A program made the translations under genes and the position numbers. Shown in pieces: positions 1 through 8,354 of a DNA stretch of 22,582 nucleotides. The notes beneath the pieces were generated by a model, which had not been told where the DNA came from, ran no database searches, and saw nothing but the letters and a program-made list of their open reading frames with translations. The DNA is from Mnemiopsis leidyi (Eukaryota > Ctenophora > Tentaculata > Lobata > Bolinopsidae): positions 36,734 to 59,315 of the forward strand of contig JH153313.1 in the NCBI GenBank assembly GCA_000226015.1. The letters are read 5' to 3'. The first letter of the stretch is position 1. Every line of letters begins with the position of its first letter.

Positions 1-3000
1 AGAGGTTTGCCATCAGGACCGTAGACTGTGCCATCTGGACCAATAGATGGTTTTCCTCCAAGCTTCACAGGGTTTCCATTCTTATCTGTGAGTGGTTTAC
101 CATCAGGTCCAAGGATGTTGCTGTTATCCAGTGGTTTACCGTCAGGTCCATAAATAGTGCCATCGGGTCCAATGGTGTTTCCTGGACCATACACTGTACC
201 ATCAGGGCCAACGGTAGGTCCTTTCGGCCCATTTTCCCCAGCATTGATAGGTTTTCCGTCTGGTCCCAAAAGAGGACGGCCATCAGGTCCAAGAAGATTT
301 CCATCGGCATCGGTAAACGGTTTACCATCAGGGGTCATCATTGCCTTGAGTGGCAGGCCATCAGGTCCAAGGATTGGTTTTCCGTCAGGTCCGTATACGG
401 TGCCGTCCGGACCGACATGTGGGCCTGTTCCAGTTTTGATTGGAAGTCCATCGGGTCCGAGGAGTGGCTTGCCGTCAGGTCCCAAGAGGTTACCATTGTG
501 GTCATACATGGGCTTTCCATCAGGTCCAAGACCAGCTTTCAATGGCTTTCCATCTGGTCCAAGCAAAGGCTTTCCATCAGGTCCATAAACAGTACCATCA
601 GGTCCTACGTATGGAAGGGCTCCAGGCTTTACTGGATTACCGTTCTGGTCAACCATAGGGTTGCCGTCTTCACCAATCAGATTGCCATCCTTATCTGTTC
701 TTGGTGCTCCGAGACCGGCTCTAAGAGGGTTGCCATTTTCGTCTAAGATGGGTTTGCCATCAGGTCCGTACACTTTACCATCAGGACCAATAGCTCCTTT
801 GTTGAATGGTTTACCATCTGGTCCTAGGAGAGGCTTGCCATCTGGTCCCAGGAGATTGCCATTTTTGTCGAATAAGGGATTACCGTTCTCATCTAATCCG
901 CACTTCAAAGGCTTTCCATCAGGTCCAAGAAGAGGCTGTCCATCAGGACCGTAAAGGGTACCGTCAGGTCCTATGTAAGGCTTTCCATTCATTGACACTG
1001 GATTACCGTTCTTGTCCAACAAGGGCTTTCCATCAGGTCCGAGGATATTGCCGTCTTTGTCGGTCTTAGGGTTTCCGAGAAGGGCCTTCAGAGGCTTACC
1101 ATCGGGTCCAATTAGTGGCTTGCCATCAGGCCCATAAACAGTGCCGTCAGGTCCCACACTTGGGCCATAGCCTGATCCGGGTTTGATTGGCTTTCCATCT
1201 GGTCCAATCAGTGGTTTACCGTCAGGTCCAAGGATGTTTCCGTTGTCATCCAACATTAGAGAGCCATCTGGATTGAGTCCTGCCTTTAATGGCTTTCCGT
1301 CTGGGCCGAGGAGAGGCTTTCCGTCAGGTCCATACAAAGTGCCATCAGATCCAGCGTATGGTCCAGGACCAGCTCCATCTGGACCACCAGGGGCAGCTTG
1401 AAGTGGTTTTCCATCAGGTCCGAGGAGTGGTTTACCGTCAGGTCCAATAAGGTTGCCATTTTTGTCCTTGAGTGGTTTTCCGTCTGATCCAAGGGCAGCA
1501 ACTAGTGGCTTTCCATCGGGTCCGAGAAGTGGTTTGCCGTCAGGACCGTATACGATACCATCTGGACCAACAGTTGGACCTTGTCCCAGCTTAACTGGCT
1601 TGCCATCAGGACCCTTCAAAGGCTTGCCGTCAGGTCCCAAAAGATTGCCATCTTTGTCGGTCATGGGCTTGCCATCAGGGCCAAGCATAGCCTTGAGTGG
1701 TTTTCCGTCGGGGCCAAGTAGAGGCTGTCCGTCAGGTCCATAGACTGTTCCATCAGGTCCCACATATGATGTATCCCCTCCAGGCTTAATAGGATTACCG
1801 TTCTTATCAGTCAATGGTTTTCCATCAGGACCAAGCAGGTTGCCATTCTCGTCACAAAGTGGCTTACCATCAGGACCAAGTCCTGCCTTCAGAGGTTTAC
1901 CATCAGGTCCAAGAATTGGTTTACCATCAGGACCGTAGACAGTTCCGTCAGGTCCTACATGAGGTCCATAAGGTCCCTGTCCCAGCTTGATTGGCTTGCC
2001 GTCTGGTCCAACAAGAGGTTTTCCATCAGGTCCCAGAAGGTTTCCGTCCTTATCTGTAAGAGGCTTACCATCAGGTCCAAGAGCACACTTCAGTGGCTTT
2101 CCGTCAGGTCCTAAGAGTGGCTTTCCATCTGGTCCGTATAGAGTACCATCAGGTCCGATGTAGGAACCAGGTCCTGGTCCCTTTGGTCCATCGGGAGACG
2201 TTTGCACTGGTTTTCCGTCCTTGCCTTTGACATTTTGGCCATTGGGGTTCAGGATGCAATTTTTATCATCGAGGTCAGGTTTGCCATCTGAACCAATTCC
2301 AGCCTTGAGAGGCTTCTTGTCGCTTCCAGTCAGGGGCTTACCGTTGGGCATCATTACATCACCATCTGGAGATACGTATGGTTTCATGCCATTTTTCAAC
2401 AGTTTCTCGTCTGGGCCACGTAGTGGTTTACCATCAGGTCCCAAAAGATTCCCGTCTTTGTCAGTCTTAGGACGGCCGACTTTGTCTTGGTCGGCGGTGA
2501 GAGGTTTTCCACCTTTACCTCCTCCGATCGGCGTTCCATCAGGCTTGTAAACAGTACCGTCGGGGCCGACGAAAGGATTTTCACTAGCAGGAACAGGCTT
2601 GCCATCTCTGCCATGTAGAGGTACTCCATCAGGGCCAAGAATGTTGCCATTGTCATTTACCATCGGTCTTCCATCAGGACCAATTCCTGCTTTAGTTGGT
2701 TTTCCACTAGGTCCGGTTACGGGATCACCGTTGGGTTTGAAGACAGTTCCATCTGGTCCAACTCGAGGGCCGTATTCTCCTTGGCCTGGCTTGATTGGTA
2801 GTCCATTTGGACCAACAAGGGGCTTACCGTCTTTTCCAACCATGTTTCCATTAGGATCTGTCTTTGGCTTGCCATCATTACCAATAGCAGCCTTTAGGGG
2901 TTTTCCATCGGCACCCTTCAGAGGTTTACCATTGGGTCCCAACATGGTTCCATCTGGTTTGACACTGGTTACACTTGGGCCACTGGGTCCATTCGGGTTA

Positions 3001-4139
3001 GGTCGAACAGGCTTTCCATCTGGTCCCTTAAGAGGTTTTGCGTCAGGTCCTACAAGATTTCCTTTAGCATCGGTGACTGGTTTGCCGTCTTCACCTATAG
3101 CAGCACGGTTGGGCTCACCATTGGGGTTCTTTGAAGGAGAGCCATCGGAGTTGAACACTTCACCGTCGGGTTTGGCATATGGACCAGTGCCTGCTTTAAG
3201 AGGTTTGCCGTCAGCTCCTTTAAGAGGCTTTCCGTCAGGTCCAAGGATGTTACCGTCCTTGTCATACTTAGGTGTGCCTTCAGGGGACATCGCTGCCTTT
3301 GGTGTTGGTCGGCCGTCGCTTCCAATGAGTGGCTCGCCATTTTCATCATAGACTGTTCCATCAGGTCCAATGTGTGGTCCAGCACCGGGAGTGAATGGTT
3401 TTCCGTCTTTGTCAGTAACTGGTTTACCAGCAGGGTTAAGAAGGTTGCCTTCATTATCGACCAATGGCTTTCCTTTGGGTCCGATATCTCCTTTCTGTGG
3501 TTTTCCATCAGGTCCGACCAAAGGATTTCCGTTCTTATCGTAAGGAGTGCCATCAGGTCCAACTGCTGGTCCATAAGGTCCACTTCCAAGTTTAATGGGG
3601 TTATCATCGGGTCCAATAAGTGGGGCTCCATCAGGGCCAAGGAGGTTGTTTTCTCTATCAGTGACTGGTTTTCCATCACTTCCAAGGGCTGCTTTCAATG
3701 GTTTGCCATCTTTTCCACGGAGTGGTTCACCAGTTGGTGTGTGAAGTTGTCCATCTTTTCCGATGTATGGACCGCATGAGGGTCCGGGAGGATTGTCTCC
3801 GTCTTTTGGACCCTTCGGTTTTATGTTAAGCTTGTCAACGCCAAGATCTTTGGGATTGATTTTCAAGTCAAGACCTTTGCCTGTCTTGGCCTTTTCGTCA
3901 TCTTTGTTAGGTCCTTTGATGGGCTTACCATCAGGGCCAATCAAAGGTTTTCCATCGGGTCCCAACAAGTTACCATCTTTGTCAGTGAGAGGCTCACCCA
4001 TAGGTCCAAGAGCACACTTCAGTGGTTTTCCATTCTTGTCAAGAATTGGTTTGCCGTTCTCATCATATAGGGTTCCGTCTGGACCTACCCTAGGACCACC
4101 TCCAATGCCGTATGCGAGTTTATCCAGGTCGAGAGATGG
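1..4139 (-). repeat. GPDGKP repeat block B (about 1,380 codons, continues beyond window)
   Basis: A higher-order unit of 61-72 codons repeats in the most regular part (1 to about 2200). The GTVYGPDG landmark falls at about 391, 583, 766, 949, 1132, 1330, 1546, 1738, 1933 and 2134, with steps of 183-216 bp that are all multiples of three. A typical unit runs GPDGTVY, GPDGKPLL, GPDGKPLKAGL, GPDGKPLTDKDGNLL, GPDGKPLI, GPDGKPIKLG, then a variable GPY/GPHV segment. Between about 2200 and 4139 the same order is visible but more diverged, and there is a non-repeat lysine-rich linker near 3790-3910. Mechanical or scaffold roles are possible but not shown. Confidence 0.9.
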
Positions 4140-7100
4140 TTTCACATCAATTTCCACAGGACAACTAGGTGCGTGCTCGCCACCAGCAAGAACGTCAAGT
4201 TTATGGGGACCTTCTTCTTTGGGTTCGTACTGTACGGAGAATTTACCATCTCCAAGATCCTTGACTGTGGCAGGAACTGGTTTGTCATCAGGTCCGAGGA
4301 TGACAACATTGATGTCAGATGGTTGTTCGTCTGGCTTAGTATCCTCAGCGGTATCCTTGCCGAAGAGAATTGGTTTGTCATCGGGGCCGAGTAGTGGCAG
4401 ACCATCAGGACCAATGAGATTACCTTCTCCATCTTTGCATGGTAAACCTTCTGGGTTTTGTTCGCAGGTAAGAGGCACATTGTCAGGTCCGATCACTGGA
4501 AGTCCTCCAGGTCCTTCAACATCACCGTCAGGGGTAACGAGTGGGCCATACGGTCCACCACTTGAAGGAACAGGCTTTCCATCAGCACCCACTAATGGCT
4601 TGCCATCAGGTCCAATCAGGTTTCCATCCTTGTCGGTTTGGGGACGTCCACCAGGAGCAGCCTTAAGAGGCTTACCATCGGGTCCAAGGAGAGGAGAACC
4701 GTCAGTTTTGGTAACAGTTCCGTCATCACCAACGTGAGGTCCAGGATAAGCGTCTGGTGCTTTGATTGGACTTCCATTGGGTCCCTTGATAGGCTGTCCG
4801 TCAGGTCCTTTAATGGGCTTGCCGTCAGGTCCGAGGATGTTGCCGTTATCATCAGTTTTAGGTTTGCCATCAGATCCAAGAGCAGCTTTGAGGGGTTTAC
4901 CATCTGTGCCTTTGAGTGGTTTACCGTTGGGTCCATAAACTGATCCATCAGGACCAACAAATGGTCCATCAGAGGCAGGACTTACTGGTTTTCCATCCTT
5001 ATCTGTCAGAGGTTTGCCGTCAGGTCCCAGAAGATTTCCGAAAGCATCTGAGAGTGGCTTTCCGCTAGGGCCAAGTTTAGCTGTGAGTGGTTTGCCGTCA
5101 GGTCCGTTAACGGGTTTGCCATCTGGTCCATAAACTGTTCCGTCGGGACCAACCTTGGGTCCACAAGGACCATCTCCCAACTTGACTGGTTTACCATCAG
5201 GTCCGGTGAGTGGAGTGCCGTCGGGACCGAGGAGATTGCCAGAGTCGTCAGTTTTCGGTTTGCCATCAGGACCAAGTCCGGCTCTGAGAGGCTTGCCATC
5301 ATCACCAGTAAGAGGCTTGCCATCAGGACCGCAGAGTGTTCCGTCAGGTGCAACAAATGTCGTTCCAGGGCCTTTTCCTTTCTTGACTGGTAACAGGAGG
5401 GGTTTGCCGTCTGGTCCAACAATATCACCGTTGTCATTGACCTTTGGTTTCCCGCATGATCCAAGAGCAGCTTTAAGGGGTTTGCCGTCCTTGCCCTTCA
5501 ATGGTCGACCAGATGCATCGGTGACAGTTCCATCAGGCTTAACGTTAGGTCCAAGACTTCCAGCACCAGGTTTGATGCACTTTCCATCGGGTCCAACAAG
5601 AGGTTTACCATCAGGACCACAGAGAGCACCCTTTTCGTCAATGACTGGTTTTTTGTCGCCGTCCAAACCACATTTCAAAGGATTGCCATCAGGACCGCAC
5701 AAAGGTTTTCCACTGGGAGTCAACAGAGATCCATCAGGCTGAACTGAAAGACCAAGTGGTTCTTTGTTGGCCTTGAGAGGTTCACCATCGGGTCCAATAA
5801 CAGGTTTACCATCAGGTCCCAGAAGTTCACCCTCGTTGTTACACAGTGGCTTTCCATCGTGCATTTGTCCAGCCTTGAGTGGAGTTCCGTCCTTACCGAG
5901 AAGTGGTTTACCATCACTTCCGAAAAGAGTTCCATCAGGGCCAGTAGTGGGACCATCAGGGCCAGTTCCGGGCTTCACAGGGTGACCATCAGACCCAACC
6001 AGAGGCTTGCCATCAGGCCCGAGCAGGTTACCCTTGTCGTCGGTTTTGGGAGCGTTCGGGTTTCCACCATCTCCAAGAGCACATTTGAGAGGTTTGCCAT
6101 CCTTGCCCTTGATAGGTCGATTCTTGTCATCCTTGATAGTTCCATCGGGAGCAATGAAGGTTCCTGGAGTGGGTTTTCCGTCAGGTCCGAATCCTGGTTT
6201 TCCAGCCCCAGGTGCAGGTCCCTCTTCATCACCGGGCTTATCACCGGGCTTGAGACCAGTTCCTGCCTTTTGAGGAGCTCCAGGCTTGCCGCTGGTAGGC
6301 TTCTTTGAGGTTTCAGGAGTCTTGTCCTTTCCGTTGACAGAAATGGAGAATGGTGCGTTACCGGCTTTTTGAGCATCAACGGTGAGAGCACAGAGTTTGT
6401 CTTTTCTTGGCACTTTGTCCTTCTCAATTCCATCACCTCCAATGACGATCTTGGAGGCATCCACGCTGGGTTTGACATTGATTTTGAGTGGGCTTCTGGG
6501 GGCATGAGTGCCGTCAGCACCAATGATATCGATGTTAAGCTGGCCAACAAGTTCTGGTAGAATCGTGATTTCGAAAATTTTGTCGGTTCTCTTTTTCACG
6601 TCACATTTCATGGGTTCGCCATTAGGTCCAATTATGGTGACCTTCATATCCTTAGGAACGTTGTCCTTGCCAATAGTGAATCCAAGCTTAGAGAGGAAGT
6701 CCAAACTGATGGGTCCAGCACCGGCGTTGGTAGCGTCTATAACGAAAGTCATAGGTTTGTTTGCTCTGACTGGCTTATCAGTGGTAATGCCATCACCATA
6801 GACACGAACCTTGGTCATGTCGATGAAAGAGTTGACATTGACCTTCAGAGGACTCTTAGGGACATCTTTACCGTCATATTGGACCTTCAAGTAAATAGGC
6901 TCTTCCTTTTCAGGGGTGAAGGTGAAATGAGCAATACCTGAAGACTTGAGTTCTTTGACATCGATGGTGATGACTTTGCCCTTCTTGTCTTTGATCGGGT
7001 TTCCCCTCTCGTCAATTACCGTAACCAGAATGTCCTTTCTCGGTTTATCAGGATTGTCGTTCTCCTCATCTCCAAGGAATCCGAAGAGTACAGGAGCAGG

Positions 7101-8354
7101 ACCAGCTTCTGAGCAGTCAACAGTAAACTTGTAGGGTTTGTTGATCCTTGGTGGGTTCTCTCGGTCGACAATCAGCTTGATTCTTTCGATATCCAGACTT
7201 GGTTTGACAGTTACATCGAAGGGAGATCCTGGAACTGGAGCTCCGGAGAAGTAGACAGAAATGACATGGGGTCCGGGCACCTCGGGGGTGAATCCGTACT
7301 CCGACACACCATCCACAGTCTTGATGAGCTCTAGCCCGGTGGTGAGAGGTTTGTTGTCAGGTCCGATAATGGTGACCTTGAGATCACCCTTTCCTGCTTT
7401 GGATGCGTCCACGAAGAGCCTTCCGGTCATTCCGACTCGAATACCATGGAGGGCATCACCATTGACGATAACCTCACCGGCATCACCAGGAGGCACCACG
7501 GTGACGTTGAATGGAGATTTGGGGAGTTTGCACCTGCCATAGGTAATGGTGACTCTGTAGCTTCCCACCATTTTGGGCGTGTATTCCACGTTGAAGGTAC
7601 CTCTACCGTCGTCCGTGATAGTCGGTTCCAGTTCAGTTCCGTCAGTCTGGAGGATCTTGATGTTCAGGTCACCTTTACCAGCGCCCGCAGTGTGGACTTT
7701 GAACCAGGTTGGTTCGTCCACCTTGCATCTGGACAATCCCGGACCTTCCGTCTTGACTTTGCCTATGTCCACGGTAGGCTTGATGTTGACCTTGTAGGGC
7801 GAGTTTGGCAGGGGCAGACCACCGTATTTGATGGTGACGGTGTACTCTCCAAAGACACCTGGCTGGTATTCAACTTTGCAGATGCCCTCTTTCTTATCAT
7901 TATCCTCTACGATGTTCAAAGGTTGATGATCAGGTCCAAACACCTCCACCTTGGGTTGACCTCGACCAGCTTCTTTGTAGTCAATAGTGAATGGAGCGGG
8001 GTCACCAGGGAGAATACCCTCACCAGTAACACCAGGTCCGAATACTTTGACTTTGTTTGGATCCGTCTTCTGGGAGCCGTAGATCCCGACTTTGAACGGA
8101 GACTTGGGGATGGGACAGTTGAGAAGGGTGACCTTGATCGTGTACTCTCCATCGTCCTCAGGATAGTACGCTCCTGAGTAGGTCAGATCCCCGTTGGAAG
8201 TCAGGTCCACTTTTACGGGTCCTTCTGGACCGACAACTTCGACCTTGATCTTGTCTCGTCCGTTTTCCCCGGCCTTTGATGCGTCTATCTCGAACTCTGC
8301 TGGCTTGCCGAGCTTGAGGCCAACTCCCGTGATACCAGGTCCACGTGCTATCAC
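1..8354 (-). CDS. Filamin-like exon 8: giant exon with Ig repeats and GPDGKP repeats
   Basis: The acceptor CCCCACAG precedes GTG at 8354. From there one frame stays open to base 1: 2,784 full codons plus two bases, continuing beyond the window. I read the whole exon and found no stop; GPDG motifs at both ends lie in the same frame. Layout: Ig repeats 1-6 (8354 to about 6472), half repeat 7 (about 6458-6312), GPDGKP block A (about 6311-4327), Ig second half (about 4326-4140), GPDGKP block B (about 4139 to 1). Repeat codons vary freely at third positions (GGT/GGA/GGC, CCT/CCA/CCC, GAT/GAC) while the peptide is kept, as expected for selection on protein sequence. The opposite strand is also largely stop-free because the complement of GPDGKP codons reads GLPSGP. 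Confidence 0.95.
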   Translation of the reverse strand, partial: MIARGPGITGVGLKLGKPAEFEIDASKAGENGRDKIKVEVVGPEGPVKVDLTSNGDLTYSGAYYPEDDGEYTIKVTLLNCPIPKSPFKVGIYGSQKTDPNKVKVFGPGVTGEGILPGDPAPFTIDYKEAGRGQPKVEVFGPDHQPLNIVEDNDKKEGICKVEYQPGVFGEYTVTIKYGGLPLPNSPYKVNIKPTVDIGKVKTEGPGLSRCKVDEPTWFKVHTAGAGKGDLNIKILQTDGTELEPTITDDGRGTFNVEYTPKMVGSYRVTITYGRCKLPKSPFNVTVVPPGDAGEVIVNGDALHGIRVGMTGRLFVDASKAGKGDLKVTIIGPDNKPLTTGLELIKTVDGVSEYGFTPEVPGPHVISVYFSGAPVPGSPFDVTVKPSLDIERIKLIVDRENPPRINKPYKFTVDCSEAGPAPVLFGFLGDEENDNPDKPRKDILVTVIDERGNPIKDKKGKVITIDVKELKSSGIAHFTFTPEKEEPIYLKVQYDGKDVPKSPLKVNVNSFIDMTKVRVYGDGITTDKPVRANKPMTFVIDATNAGAGPISLDFLSKLGFTIGKDNVPKDMKVTIIGPNGEPMKCDVKKRTDKIFEITILPELVGQLNIDIIGADGTHAPRSPLKINVKPSVDASKIVIGGDGIEKDKVPRKDKLCALTVDAQKAGNAPFSISVNGKDKTPETSKKPTSGKPGAPQKAGTGLKPGDKPGDEEGPAPGAGKPGFGPDGKPTPGTFIAPDGTIKDDKNRPIKGKDGKPLKCALGDGGNPNAPKTDDKGNLLGPDGKPLVGSDGHPVKPGTGPDGPTTGPDGTLFGSDGKPLLGKDGTPLKAGQMHDGKPLCNNEGELLGPDGKPVIGPDGEPLKANKEPLGLSVQPDGSLLTPSGKPLCGPDGNPLKCGLDGDKKPVIDEKGALCGPDGKPLVGPDGKCIKPGAGSLGPNVKPDGTVTDASGRPLKGKDGKPLKAALGSCGKPKVNDNGDIVGPDGKPLLLPVKKGKGPGTTFVAPDGTLCGPDGKPLTGDDGKPLRAGLGPDGKPKTDDSGNLLGPDGTPLTGPDGKPVKLGDGPCGPKVGPDGTVYGPDGKPVNGPDGKPLTAKLGPSGKPLSDAFGNLLGPDGKPLTDKDGKPVSPASDGPFVGPDGSVYGPNGKPLKGTDGKPLKAALGSDGKPKTDDNGNILGPDGKPIKGPDGQPIKGPNGSPIKAPDAYPGPHVGDDGTVTKTDGSPLLGPDGKPLKAAPGGRPQTDKDGNLIGPDGKPLVGADGKPVPSSGGPYGPLVTPDGDVEGPGGLPVIGPDNVPLTCEQNPEGLPCKDGEGNLIGPDGLPLLGPDDKPILFGKDTAEDTKPDEQPSDINVVILGPDDKPVPATVKDLGDGKFSVQYEPKEEGPHKLDVLAGGEHAPSCPVEIDVKPSLDLDKLAYGIGGGPRVGPDGTLYDENGKPILDKNGKPLKCALGPMGEPLTDKDGNLLGPDGKPLIGPDGKPIKGPNKDDEKAKTGKGLDLKINPKDLGVDKLNIKPKGPKDGDNPPGPSCGPYIGKDGQLHTPTGEPLRGKDGKPLKAALGSDGKPVTDRENNLLGPDGAPLIGPDDNPIKLGSGPYGPAVGPDGTPYDKNGNPLVGPDGKPQKGDIGPKGKPLVDNEGNLLNPAGKPVTDKDGKPFTPGAGPHIGPDGTVYDENGEPLIGSDGRPTPKAAMSPEGTPKYDKDGNILGPDGKPLKGADGKPLKAGTGPYAKPDGEVFNSDGSPSKNPNGEPNRAAIGEDGKPVTDAKGNLVGPDAKPLKGPDGKPVRPNPNGPSGPSVTSVKPDGTMLGPNGKPLKGADGKPLKAAIGNDGKPKTDPNGNMVGKDGKPLVGPNGLPIKPGQGEYGPRVGPDGTVFKPNGDPVTGPSGKPTKAGIGPDGRPMVNDNGNILGPDGVPLHGRDGKPVPASENPFVGPDGTVYKPDGTPIGGGKGGKPLTADQDKVGRPKTDKDGNLLGPDGKPLRGPDEKLLKNGMKPYVSPDGDVMMPNGKPLTGSDKKPLKAGIGSDGKPDLDDKNCILNPNGQNVKGKDGKPVQTSPDGPKGPGPGSYIGPDGTLYGPDGKPLLGPDGKPLKCALGPDGKPLTDKDGNLLGPDGKPLVGPDGKPIKLGQGPYGPHVGPDGTVYGPDGKPILGPDGKPLKAGLGPDGKPLCDENGNLLGPDGKPLTDKNGNPIKPGGDTSYVGPDGTVYGPDGQPLLGPDGKPLKAMLGPDGKPMTDKDGNLLGPDGKPLKGPDGKPVKLGQGPTVGPDGIVYGPDGKPLLGPDGKPLVAALGSDGKPLKDKNGNLIGPDGKPLLGPDGKPLQAAPGGPDGAGPGPYAGSDGTLYGPDGKPLLGPDGKPLKAGLNPDGSLMLDDNGNILGPDGKPLIGPDGKPIKPGSGYGPSVGPDGTVYGPDGKPLIGPDGKPLKALLGNPKTDKDGNILGPDGKPLLDKNGNPVSMNGKPYIGPDGTLYGPDGQPLLGPDGKPLKCGLDENGNPLFDKNGNLLGPDGKPLLGPDGKPFNKGAIGPDGKVYGPDGKPILDENGNPLRAGLGAPRTDKDGNLIGEDGNPMVDQNGNPVKPGALPYVGPDGTVYGPDGKPLLGPDGKPLKAGLGPDGKPMYDHNGNLLGPDGKPLLGPDGLPIKTGTGPHVGPDGTVYGPDGKPILGPDGLPLKAMMTPDGKPFTDADGNLLGPDGRPLLGPDGKPINAGENGPKGPTVGPDGTVYGPGNTIGPDGTIYGPDGKPLDNSNILGPDGKPLTDKNGNPVKLGGKPSIGPDGTVYGPDGKP

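Noticed and set aside
1..2200. CRISPR-like repeats or non-coding satellite
   Set aside because: The period is a multiple of three, the frame is kept for 8.35 kb and third positions vary; this is a coding repeat in a eukaryotic gene.
157..3351. Long plus-strand reading frames rich in Pro-Ser-Gly-Pro (for example 2599-3351)
   Set aside because: They are the exact antisense of the GPDGKP codons (GLPSGP), a by-product of the real minus-strand exon; no independent gene signal.
1..6300. Collagen-like protein
   Set aside because: Gly and Pro are abundant, but there is no sustained Gly-X-Y triplet; spacing between glycines is irregular and turn-based.
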